From contig NZ_SHLA01000001.1 in the NCBI RefSeq assembly GCF_004217565.1, positions 2,356,001-2,420,000 of the forward strand: DNA of 64,000 bases, in the 5' to 3' direction. Position numbers and translations under genes: made by a program. Within the stretch, counting starts at the first letter, position 1; every line of letters begins with the position of its first letter. The notes beneath the pieces were generated by a model. That model searched no databases, was not told the origin of the DNA, and saw only the letters and a list, made by a program, of their open reading frames with translations. Below, in pieces: positions 1 to 7,421 of the stretch. Source of the DNA: Zhihengliuella halotolerans (GTDB taxonomy: Bacteria; Actinomycetota; Actinomycetes; Actinomycetales; Micrococcaceae).

Positions 1-1419
1 GCCGATTGGCACCTTGAGGAAGTCGGGGTTCTCCCGCGGGGCCCAGAGCCGCTCGACGTCGGCCGCCGTGAAGTCGTCGAGACCGAGGTGGGCCGTGAAG
101 CGGCCGGCGTCGGCGCCGTCGTCGTACTCGCGCGAATCCGGAGAGAGCCTCAGGGGCGCCAGCATGCGCGCGAGGCCGGCCGCCGTCGCCGCGTCGGAGG
201 GCGCGAGCACGCCCTCGCAGGTGGCGGGCTCGAGCGGGTCGGCCGAGTAGTCCTCGAGGCGGAACCCCTCCGCGGTCTGGACGATGCGCAGCGAGACCTC
301 GTCGGGCTCGTCCTGCTGGCGGGCGACGAGGTGCACGGAGGTGATGGCCAGGTCGTCGGAGGTCAGGCTCGCGTCCGGCAGGGCGAGGTTGCCGGCGCGC
401 CCGGTGTGTTCGAGGTCGACGACGACGAGCCGCGGCTGCACCTGGGTGCGCTGCCCGACGAGGAAGTTCTTCCGCGCCGCGGTGAAGCGCTGGTAGCGCT
501 CGCGGATCGCGTCGTCGAGCAGGTCGCGCAGCTGCTCGCGCGTCGGCGCGAGCCGGTTCAGCGGGCCGTGGTCGGTGGGGCGGGACTGGTCGAGCACGTG
601 CGGCAGCCAGTTCAGCCACTCCCAGCCGGGGCGGTACCGGGGCGGCAGTGCTGCGGCGACCTGCAGGTCTTCGGGGCTGTGCAGGGCGGTGGCGGAGAGC
701 AGCAGGTTGCGCACCACGTGGTGCCCGAACTCCTCGTCGCCGACAACGGAGACCGTGTGGTGCGCGGCAAGCCCGAGCGTGACGGGCATGTCCGGGGCGG
801 TCGCGAACCGGCGCAGCAGGGACTGCATCTCCTGCTGCATGTGCGGGTCGGGCCGCTCACCCTGCCCGGTCTCCCCCTCGAGCTTGAGCTCGCGGGCCGG
901 CGTCGTGCCCGTCCCGAGCCGGACCCGCAGGAAGTCCTGGTGGTGGCGCCTCCGCTCCCACAACCGGTGCGGGTCGCAGATCACCTCGTGCAGCGCGGCC
1001 GGGGCCGGGTCGCTCGCCTGGGCCTGGCGCCGGTGCGCGCGCTCCTCGGCGAGGAAGTCGTGCCGGCGCTCCTCGAGGTACTCGAGGTAGCGGTCGCGCT
1101 GGTGGCGGCGCTGCCGGCCGGCCTTGCCGCGCTGGGAGAACAACATGACGACGGCGCCCGTGACCGTCACGATCATCATCAGGGCGCCGACAGCCGCGAA
1201 CGGGGAGCCGCGGAAGAGCATCATCACGGTCATCGACCCGGCCGCGCCGAGCAGCGGGATGAGCCCGAGGAATCCGGTGCCCGAGCCGGCCGCGTCGCCG
1301 ACGTGCGGCGGCCGCTGCACGAGAGACGCCTCGGCCTCGCGCGCCGGACTCGTGGTCCGCGCTGGACGGTGCACCAGCACGACGCCGTCCGCTGGCTTCT
1401 CGTCTGGGGCCGGGTTCAC
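1..1419 (-). CDS. eccC: Type VII secretion ATPase EccC, N-terminal part (cut by window edge)
   Basis: The first 473 codons of an FtsK/SpoIIIE-type ATPase of the ESX (type VII) secretion machine; the gene runs off the left edge. EccC forms the cytoplasmic motor that recognises WXG100 substrates. Visible here are a short cytosolic N-terminus, two membrane helices (about residues 48-69 and 72-95), an Arg-rich stretch after them and the long N-terminal domain before the first ATPase module; the Walker motifs lie outside. The GTG start at 1419 overlaps the preceding stop by 4 bases (GTGA) and follows a G-rich ribosome site. Identification rests on the EccC-like membrane-proximal region and on eccD and the WXG100 genes nearby. 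Confidence 0.88.
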   Translation of the reverse strand, partial: MNPAPDEKPADGVVLVHRPARTTSPAREAEASLVQRPPHVGDAAGSGTGFLGLIPLLGAAGSMTVMMLFRGSPFAAVGALMMIVTVTGAVVMLFSQRGKAGRQRRHQRDRYLEYLEERRHDFLAEERAHRRQAQASDPAPAALHEVICDPHRLWERRRHHQDFLRVRLGTGTTPARELKLEGETGQGERPDPHMQQEMQSLLRRFATAPDMPVTLGLAAHHTVSVVGDEEFGHHVVRNLLLSATALHSPEDLQVAAALPPRYRPGWEWLNWLPHVLDQSRPTDHGPLNRLAPTREQLRDLLDDAIRERYQRFTAARKNFLVGQRTQVQPRLVVVDLEHTGRAGNLALPDASLTSDDLAITSVHLVARQQDEPDEVSLRIVQTAEGFRLEDYSADPLEPATCEGVLAPSDAATAAGLARMLAPLRLSPDSREYDDGADAGRFTAHLGLDDFTAADVERLWAPRENPDFLKVPIG

Positions 1420-2501
1420 GCGTGACCCCCCGGTTCGCCGCTCGCGGCGTAAAGGGCGTTGGCGGCGAGCGCGGCGACCTGCAGGCGGCGCTCCTCGCCC
1501 ACGAGGCGCAGGTCGATGGCGAGGCCGGCGGCGAGGTGCCGGTCGTAGTCGAGGTTGTGCGCCGGCGTCGTCCTGCGCCGGCCGCGTGCGGCGAGCTGCT
1601 CGTCGAGGCCCGCCTCGGCGAGGCGGACGTCGGCGGCCGGGCAGCCGTGCGCGTTGACGACGACGGGCAGCACCGGCAGTCCGGGGCGGGCCGCGCGGAC
1701 CCTGGCCAGCAGGCTCGCGGCGGCGCCGGCCGCCCCGGGCGCGGCCGGGACCGCGACGATCAGCGCGTGCAGATGCTGCACGTCGGCGTGGGCGTCGAGT
1801 TCGACGAGGGAGACCGCGCAGGTCCGGCTGAGCCCCTGGTAGAGACCCTGGCGTTCGAGGGCCGTGAGCGCGTGGTCGCGCTCGTCGAGGGTGAGCCGGT
1901 GCAGGTTCGTGGGCAGGGTCGCGGCGTGGGCGCGCAGCTCGTGCAGCCCGATGTCGCCGGTCCGCCCTGCGAGGCCCGTCAGGGCCGCCAGACCGCCGGC
2001 CGGCGCTTGGGCAGGTAGCCGCGGGAGCAGCCCGCTCGGCCGGCCGACGGTGTCGACGGCGGCGATGTGGTCGGCGCGCACGTCGGCCAGGAGCAGGGCG
2101 AGCGCGGCGACGAGCGTCGAGGTTCCGGCTCCGCCGGTCGCCCCCACGACGCCGATGCGCCGGCCGGTCGTGACGGGGCGCTGGCAGGCGTCGAGCGCGT
2201 TCGCGAAGTCGCCGGGGAACGAGTCGGACCCGGCCGCGCGGCGCAGGGTCTGCAGCAGGCGCAGCCAGAGCGGGTCGCCGTGGCGCCTCGCCCGGCCGCG
2301 CAGGGCTTCGGGCAGGTCGATCAGATCGTCGTCGTACGCGTCGTGCTGCGGCCGCGACCGTGGAACGTGACGTGGTTCCGAAGGTTCCGGCGCGGGTGCC
2401 GCGGCCGGCTGCTGCGAACGGGCTCGCGGCGGCGCGGCGGGCGTCCAGCCGCCGGGGAAGCGCTGTTCCGGGGAGCGCCGGGGAGTCTGGTCCTCATTCA
2501 T
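1416..2501 (-). CDS. CpaE/MinD-like ATPase of the type VII locus, atypical P-loop
   Basis: A 361-residue ParA/MinD-superfamily protein between eccD and eccC. Residues 1-60 are Pro/Ala/Arg-rich and probably disordered; the nucleotide-binding fold starts near residue 115. The P-loop (residues about 120-130, GATGGAGTSTL) has no lysine at either the signature or the Walker A position, as in the CpaE/TadZ/Ssd branch and unlike true MinD. MinD-like ATPases (EspI type) are known ESX accessory proteins, so a role in placing or regulating the secretion complex is inferred. ATG 2501 is preferred; an in-frame GTG lies two codons upstream. The start is about 10 bases after the eccD stop, suggesting one operon. 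Confidence 0.75.
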   Translation of the reverse strand: MNEDQTPRRSPEQRFPGGWTPAAPPRARSQQPAAAPAPEPSEPRHVPRSRPQHDAYDDDLIDLPEALRGRARRHGDPLWLRLLQTLRRAAGSDSFPGDFANALDACQRPVTTGRRIGVVGATGGAGTSTLVAALALLLADVRADHIAAVDTVGRPSGLLPRLPAQAPAGGLAALTGLAGRTGDIGLHELRAHAATLPTNLHRLTLDERDHALTALERQGLYQGLSRTCAVSLVELDAHADVQHLHALIVAVPAAPGAAGAAASLLARVRAARPGLPVLPVVVNAHGCPAADVRLAEAGLDEQLAARGRRRTTPAHNLDYDRHLAAGLAIDLRLVGEERRLQVAALAANALYAASGEPGGHA

Positions 2502-2510
2502 GGGCACCGC

Positions 2511-3824
2511 CTAGAACATCTCGGCGAGCTGCGGGTAGAGGTCGAAGACCCCCAGCAGCACGGGCAGCAGGGCGACCGTGGCGATGGCCTCGGCGCGGCG
2601 GGCGTTCAGGCGCAGGCTGGCCGCGACGTGCTCGGGCACCTCGAGTGGGCGCAGCACGAGCGGCAGGAGGGCGAACGCGAGCAGGGCGACGCCGAGCAGC
2701 CACACCGGCACCGCGTCGCGCATCCAGTACGCGAGAACCGCCGTGCCGAAGGCCGCCGCGCCGAGCAGCACGGCCCGTTCGAGGGCCAGCGGAAGATTGC
2801 GGGCGCGCAGCCCGGTCACGACGATGAGGAGGACCGCGAGCGCGATCCCCCACCCGTTGACGTCACGCGTGAGCATTCCGTGCGACGCCGCCGCGAGCGA
2901 AAACGCGCACAGCACCACGGCCCCGACGAGCCCCTGGTGGGCGTCGCGGTAGGCGCGGCGCGCGCGGGCGACGCCCGGGCGTTCACCGCGGGCGACGGCG
3001 TCGTGCAGGGCATTCATGCCGGAGAGCCCGAGAGCCAGGCGCGGAGCGAACCCAAGCAGGAACGCGGTGCCGACGCCCGCGACCGCGGTCGCGGCTCCGG
3101 GCTCGGGCCAGATCTGCAGCCCGCCCGCCCAGAGGACGCCCAGGACGACGGCGGTTGCCGACGTGACGAGCGCGCCGCCCGGACTGCGGCGCCCCGCCTG
3201 CCACGCGATCAGGGCGAGCGCGGTCCAGGCCGGCGCGAGCCACGCGGCCCACGGAGAGGAAACGGGGGCGAGGGCGTAGATCGCGACGATCGCGCCGGCG
3301 CTCAGCGCGAGGAGTTCGACGTCGCAGGCGAGCCGCCCGCGCGGGACGACGGGGACGCCGAGCAGGGCGAGAGCCGCCAGGGTGACGCCCCCGGCGAGCT
3401 GTGCCGACGGCTCCGCGGCCCCGGTCGCCAGGATCAGGGCCGCGATCCCGAGAACGGCGACGACGGCCGTGCTGACCAGGCGGGACGCCTCGAAGGTCCA
3501 TCGATCGGGCGAGTCTGCGGCGAAGTGCTCCGTCTCCTCGGCGAGGTCGTAGACGACCGGGTTCGGCACGGCCTCGTCGCGGCGGTCGAGCCGGAGGACG
3601 GCGCCGTCGCGGATTCCCGCGGCGGACAGCGTCACCTGCGGGGCGAGGCTGGCCGCGCCCACGGGCGTCAGCGTGAGTTCGCGCGGTCCGCCCGCTCCGG
3701 GCGCGGCGCCGGCGATGCGCAGGATGTCGGGCATCAGCGCGCCGAGCTCCTGGTCGGACGGCAGGAGCGTCTCGATGTTGGAGGTGGAGGTGGCGATCGT
3801 GACGCGCGTGTAGCCGGCGCTCAT
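2511..3824 (-). CDS. eccD: Type VII secretion membrane protein EccD
   Basis: A 437-residue polytopic membrane protein. Residues 1-80 form a ubiquitin/YukD-like domain (starting MSAGYTRVTIATSTSNIETL) and the rest, from about residue 125, is a chain of about ten to eleven hydrophobic helices, the EccD architecture. EccD builds the membrane channel of the ESX secretion complex with EccB, EccC and EccE. Length matches the family (about 440-500 residues). The ATG overlaps the stop of the preceding small gene by 4 bases (ATGA), so translation is probably coupled. Confidence 0.9.
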   Translation of the reverse strand: MSAGYTRVTIATSTSNIETLLPSDQELGALMPDILRIAGAAPGAGGPRELTLTPVGAASLAPQVTLSAAGIRDGAVLRLDRRDEAVPNPVVYDLAEETEHFAADSPDRWTFEASRLVSTAVVAVLGIAALILATGAAEPSAQLAGGVTLAALALLGVPVVPRGRLACDVELLALSAGAIVAIYALAPVSSPWAAWLAPAWTALALIAWQAGRRSPGGALVTSATAVVLGVLWAGGLQIWPEPGAATAVAGVGTAFLLGFAPRLALGLSGMNALHDAVARGERPGVARARRAYRDAHQGLVGAVVLCAFSLAAASHGMLTRDVNGWGIALAVLLIVVTGLRARNLPLALERAVLLGAAAFGTAVLAYWMRDAVPVWLLGVALLAFALLPLVLRPLEVPEHVAASLRLNARRAEAIATVALLPVLLGVFDLYPQLAEMF

Positions 3825-4087
3825 GCGAGGCCACCGAGGGCGAGGCCGGCCGCCGGCAGAGCCAGCCCGTTCCGGTTCTGCTGCTGGGCGAAGAGGTCCA
3901 CGACGAAGGAGTAGCCGATGCAGCCGGCGCAGACGATGGCCGCGATGACGATGCCGATCAGCAGGAGTTTCGCCCCGTCACTGTAGGTGCGGCGGGTGCG
4001 CTCGGCGCCGAAGAGCAGGGACTTGAGCAGGCGGTCGCGCCGGACCGACACCGACTCCAGAATCTGCTGGTCGTAATCGAAGGCCAC
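3821..4087 (-). CDS. Small single-pass membrane protein, EccB N-terminus-like
   Basis: An 88-residue protein, first gene of the minus-strand type VII operon. It has a basic amphipathic N-terminus (residues 16-33, RRDRLLKSLLFGAERTRR) and one membrane helix (about 41-63), then a 25-residue tail. The RR-x-LL-x-LLFG pattern followed directly by a helix recalls the N-terminal anchor of EccB, but the large periplasmic EccB domain (about 400 residues) is absent. GTG 4087 is chosen because AGAGGAAG lies about 5 bases upstream. It is either a minimal EccB or an unrelated small partner; the EccB link is my inference from pattern. Confidence 0.6.
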   Translation of the reverse strand: MAFDYDQQILESVSVRRDRLLKSLLFGAERTRRTYSDGAKLLLIGIVIAAIVCAGCIGYSFVVDLFAQQQNRNGLALPAAGLALGGLA

Positions 4088-4377
4088 GGACTTCCTCTCG
4101 GCCGGGAAGCGCTCTCGGAGAGTGCTTTGTCATCAGTTCGTACCGCCGTTCGATCTTCCGTGCCCATCGACCAATGCGCTGTGACGGGGCACGTCAGCGG
4201 CGGCGACACTCCCATATTGTCATGCCGAACCGAAGCCCTTCGAAGTTATCCACAGGTTGACAGCATCGGGTGATGCGGGCCTTTCGCGGCTGATAGCGTC
4301 GTGCCCATCAGGGTTCGTCAAGCCCCTTGACGAGAGCTGGTCATCCGATCTTGAAGCCAATACAAGGAGTGGCGGTT

Positions 4378-4797
4378 ATGAAGTTTGATATGGGAGCGTC
4401 GACGCTGTCGACGCTGAATCAGCAGACGGCCGGATCCAACGACGAGCTCGGCTCGTTGGTCCGTCAGCTGGTGGACGCAGTCGCCCCCTTGCAGGGCAAG
4501 TTCAACGGCGCTGGACGGGCGGCCTTCGACAACTTCAAGGCCCGCGCCGACGAGATCTCCGCCGACCTGAACCAGTCGCTGGCCAAGATCGCCGAGGGCC
4601 AGCAGGCCATGAACATCGCCACCCAGACCGGCGATCAGGAGGCCGCTGACAACGCCAGCCGCAACCAGGGCGCGGCGAACTTCGACGCTGCGCGCTTCGC
4701 CGGCGGCGGCGATGGCTCCGGTGCCTCCTCAGCCACCGTCCTCAACCCCTCGGAGCCCGCGCAGACACTGCCGGGCAACGTCACCATCAACCGCTAG
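4378..4797 (+). CDS. WXG100-type (ESAT-6-like) secreted protein, FxG variant
   Basis: A 139-residue helical protein whose first 100 residues fit the ESAT-6/WXG100 helix-turn-helix fold, the substrate class of type VII secretion. The turn motif that is normally W-x-G reads F42-N-G44. After the helical hairpin there is a Gly/Ser/Ala-rich tail of about 35 residues, so the protein is longer than a classic WXG100 protein. ATG 4378 is preferred: AAGGAG ends 8 bases upstream, while an upstream in-frame codon has no ribosome site. It is divergent from the eccC/eccD operon and 9 bases ahead of a second member, as expected for a heterodimeric pair. Confidence 0.85.
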   Translation: MKFDMGASTLSTLNQQTAGSNDELGSLVRQLVDAVAPLQGKFNGAGRAAFDNFKARADEISADLNQSLAKIAEGQQAMNIATQTGDQEAADNASRNQGAANFDAARFAGGGDGSGASSATVLNPSEPAQTLPGNVTINR

Positions 4798-4806
4798 GGA
4801 GACCCC

Positions 4807-5112
4807 ATGTCCATGGATCGCATTTCCTTCGATACCGGCGCCTCCTCGCAGGTGCAGTCCGACATCAGCCAGATCGTCAGCCGCCTCGAGTCCCTCATGA
4901 GCGAGCGCGACCAGCAGGTCAGCGCAGCCATGAGCGACTTCCAGATGGACGGCGCGGACGCCGAGTACCAGGCGGTCGAAACCCGCTGGCGCAACGCGTC
5001 AGCCGAGGTCAAGAACATCATCGCGCTCGTCCGCTCGACCCTTGAGACCAACGACGAGACAGCGACCTCCACCCAGGCCCGGACGCGCAGCGCGATCTCC
5101 AACATCGGCTGA
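4807..5112 (+). CDS. WXG100-type (ESAT-6-like) secreted protein, second partner
   Basis: A 101-residue, mostly helical protein of typical WXG100 length. The central turn is degenerate: no W-x-G, instead F45-Q-M-D-G49. The C-terminal helix lacks an obvious Y-x-x-x-D/E export signal. It follows the other WXG100 gene by 9 bases, so the two are probably co-translated and form a 1:1 complex exported by the adjacent EccC/EccD machine. GGGAGA precedes the ATG; a second ATG two codons on is possible. Confidence 0.82.
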   Translation: MSMDRISFDTGASSQVQSDISQIVSRLESLMSERDQQVSAAMSDFQMDGADAEYQAVETRWRNASAEVKNIIALVRSTLETNDETATSTQARTRSAISNIG

Positions 5113-5160
5113 CTCCGCTTCTCGACGGACGTCCAGCGCGGTCGACGGCAGCGGCGCGCC

Positions 5161-6366
5161 TCAGACGTTGAGCCGGTAGCCGCGCTTGATCACCGTGGCC
5201 ACGAGCTTCGCATTCGGCAGCGACTGGCGCAGCCGGCTGACCGCCATGTCCAGCGCGTGATCGCCCTGCCCTTCGGGCAGGATTTCGATCAGGTCGGCGC
5301 GGGAGAGCACAGCCCCCTCTGCGTCGGCGATCGCCCGGAAGAGCGCCAGCTGGGAGGGCCCGAGTTCCGCGCTCTCCTTCCCCAGCGTGACCTGGCTGCC
5401 GCGGATGCTCAGCTCGCCGAACGCCGTCGTGCAGCGCTGCGTCCCGCGATCGGAGAGGTACTCGACGATCTGCCGGATCATCGCGCCCATTCGGAAGCGC
5501 TCCGGGACCAGCGGATCGATACCGACGTCCTGCAGCGGCTGCGCGGTCACCGGGCCGACGGTCGCGGCGACGACGTTGGTCTGGAACGCCTGCACCAGCT
5601 CCCAGTAGCGGCCCCGCTCGTGCGCCGCGCTCCACAGCGCGTCGACCGCGGGAGCGGCGGTGAAGGTGACGACGTCGAGGCCGCCGCTCACGACGGCGTC
5701 GATCAGCTTCTCGACCTTCTCCGCACTGCCCTCGGGAACGACCCAACGGTAGGGCGAGACGGTGATGACGGTGGCGCCAGCGGCCTCGAGCCGGGCGATG
5801 TCGTCGAGATCGGCGTGGCCGTGCATCTGGATCGCGACGGTGCATCCGTCCACGCCGGTCTCCAAGACGGAGTCCACCAGCGTGGACGTGCGCTCGTCCT
5901 CGCTGATGCCGTCGTCGGTGAAGCCGGCGGCGCGCACGGCGCCCCGGGCCTTCGGTCCGCGCACGTAGATCGACGCATTCTCGAGGACCTCGGTCAGAGC
6001 CTCGCCCTGACCGTGGGCGTCCGCCGATTCGACCCAGCGACGCATGCCGTAGGCCGTCGTCACCAGAAGGTAGTCCGGCCGGGCGGCGATCAGTTCCCGG
6101 GTCTCCCTGACGAGCTCGGCATCCTCGGCGATGGGGGCGATCTTCAGGACAGGTGCGTGCAGGACCTCGGCCCCTCGCCGTTCGAGCGCGTCGATCAGGT
6201 CGGCCGAACGCCGGTCGCTCGTCACGCCGATCCGGAATCCGGTCAGGGACCCGCCGGCCGTCTCGGGAATGGCCGCGTCGTCGGGCTTGGCCGGGCTGCA
6301 GGCCGAACCGTCCGCGCCGGGGCTGCCCCCTGCGGCCTGGCCGGCCTGTTCGCTCTTGTCCGTCAC
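5161..6366 (-). CDS. nnaR: HemD-like regulator with winged-helix domain (NnaR)
   Basis: A 401-residue protein combining a uroporphyrinogen-III synthase-like domain (about residues 45-290) with a C-terminal OmpR-type winged helix (about 305-401, ending IKRGYRLNV). In Streptomyces and mycobacteria proteins of this build (NnaR, Rv0260c-like) activate nitrate/nitrite assimilation genes together with GlnR. Its place as last gene of nirB-cobA-nnaR supports that role. The GTG start at 6366 overlaps the cobA stop by 4 bases; the first 45 residues are Gly/Ala-rich linker. Whether the HemD domain still makes uroporphyrinogen III or only senses a tetrapyrrole cannot be told from sequence. Confidence 0.85.
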   Translation of the reverse strand: MTDKSEQAGQAAGGSPGADGSACSPAKPDDAAIPETAGGSLTGFRIGVTSDRRSADLIDALERRGAEVLHAPVLKIAPIAEDAELVRETRELIAARPDYLLVTTAYGMRRWVESADAHGQGEALTEVLENASIYVRGPKARGAVRAAGFTDDGISEDERTSTLVDSVLETGVDGCTVAIQMHGHADLDDIARLEAAGATVITVSPYRWVVPEGSAEKVEKLIDAVVSGGLDVVTFTAAPAVDALWSAAHERGRYWELVQAFQTNVVAATVGPVTAQPLQDVGIDPLVPERFRMGAMIRQIVEYLSDRGTQRCTTAFGELSIRGSQVTLGKESAELGPSQLALFRAIADAEGAVLSRADLIEILPEGQGDHALDMAVSRLRQSLPNAKLVATVIKRGYRLNV

Positions 6367-7421
6367 GCGCGCGAGTCCTCCCTCGAACCGGCCGCCGCAC
6401 CCACGTGCGCGACCAGTTCTTTCCAATCATTTCCGACGGCGACCACGTCGCCGATGACAACCACCGCGGGCGAAGCGCACTTGGCTTCGGCCGCCGCCAT
6501 GACCAGCTTATCCAGCGCCGCCACGGTCGAGCGCTGCGTGTCGGTGTACCCGCGCTCGATGACGGCCGCCGGGGTCTTGGGATCCAGGCCGTTGCGGATC
6601 AGGCCCGCGACGGTCTGCGGCAGCGTGGCCACCCCCATGAGCACCACGATCGTCCCGCCGAGGCCGGCCAGGTGCTCCAGCTCGTCGTCGCTGAACGGCT
6701 GGTGCCCGGAGGCGACGGTGAACATCTTCGCGACACCGCGATGCGTGACCGGGATGCCCACCGTGCCGGGCACGGAGATCGAGCTCGTGATGCCCGGGAT
6801 CGCGGTCACGGGCAGGCCGGCCGCGACACAGGCATCGACCTCCTCGCCGCCCCGCCCGAACACGAACGGATCCCCGCCCTTGAGCCGGACCACGGACTTC
6901 CCCTCCAGCGCGGAAGCGACCATCATGTCCTGGATCCGCCCTTGCGGCACCTTGTGGTGGCCGGGCGTCTTGCCGACGTCGATCAGTTCGGCACCGGGTG
7001 CCAGCTCGCCGACGATGCCGACCGGGCCCAGCCGGTCGTAGTAGACGACGTCAGCCTGGGCCAGCGCCTTGCGGCCGGCCACGGTCAGCAGGTCGGCCTC
7101 GCCGGGTCCGCCGCCAACGAGGGTCACGGTGCCGTGCTCGGGCGCCGCCTCCTCCTGCACCAGCATGACGCGCCGTTCGCGCGCCAACGCGGGCAGGAAG
7201 TCCCAGCCGGGATTGCCGTCGTCGACCGCGACGATGAGGCTGGCACGGGACAATGCGGGGCTGAGCGCGGCCATCTCCGAGGGCACGACGGCGGTCGTCA
7301 CCGCCGCGCCGAGGCTGCGGTAGCGCGCGACCGCGCGGCGCGCGGCGCGCTGGGTGCCGCACACCACCACGACGTGGCCCGAGAGCTGCGTCGTTCCGAT
7401 GAACGGCGCGTTCGCGGTCAT
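6363..7421 (-). CDS. cobA: Uroporphyrinogen-III C-methyltransferase with degenerate CysG-type N-domain
   Basis: A 352-residue protein. Residues about 100-345 are a SUMT/CobA methyltransferase: VGGGPGEADLLTV, the LKGGDPFVFGRGGEE loop and PGITSSISVPGTVGIPVTHRG are all present. It converts uroporphyrinogen III to precorrin-2 with two S-adenosylmethionines, the first step towards the siroheme of NirB. Residues about 10-95 resemble the Rossmann fold of CysG/Met8 precorrin-2 dehydrogenase, but the glycine loop reads VVVVCGTQRAARR rather than G-x-G-x-x-G. The ATG overlaps the nirB stop (ATGA). Confidence 0.92.
   Translation of the reverse strand: MTANAPFIGTTQLSGHVVVVCGTQRAARRAVARYRSLGAAVTTAVVPSEMAALSPALSRASLIVAVDDGNPGWDFLPALARERRVMLVQEEAAPEHGTVTLVGGGPGEADLLTVAGRKALAQADVVYYDRLGPVGIVGELAPGAELIDVGKTPGHHKVPQGRIQDMMVASALEGKSVVRLKGGDPFVFGRGGEEVDACVAAGLPVTAIPGITSSISVPGTVGIPVTHRGVAKMFTVASGHQPFSDDELEHLAGLGGTIVVLMGVATLPQTVAGLIRNGLDPKTPAAVIERGYTDTQRSTVAALDKLVMAAAEAKCASPAVVVIGDVVAVGNDWKELVAHVGAAAGSREDSRA

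Noticed and set aside
88-1425. Long plus-strand open frame opposite eccC
   Set aside because: The same GC-bias artefact; the minus strand reads a coherent EccC N-terminus with two membrane helices.
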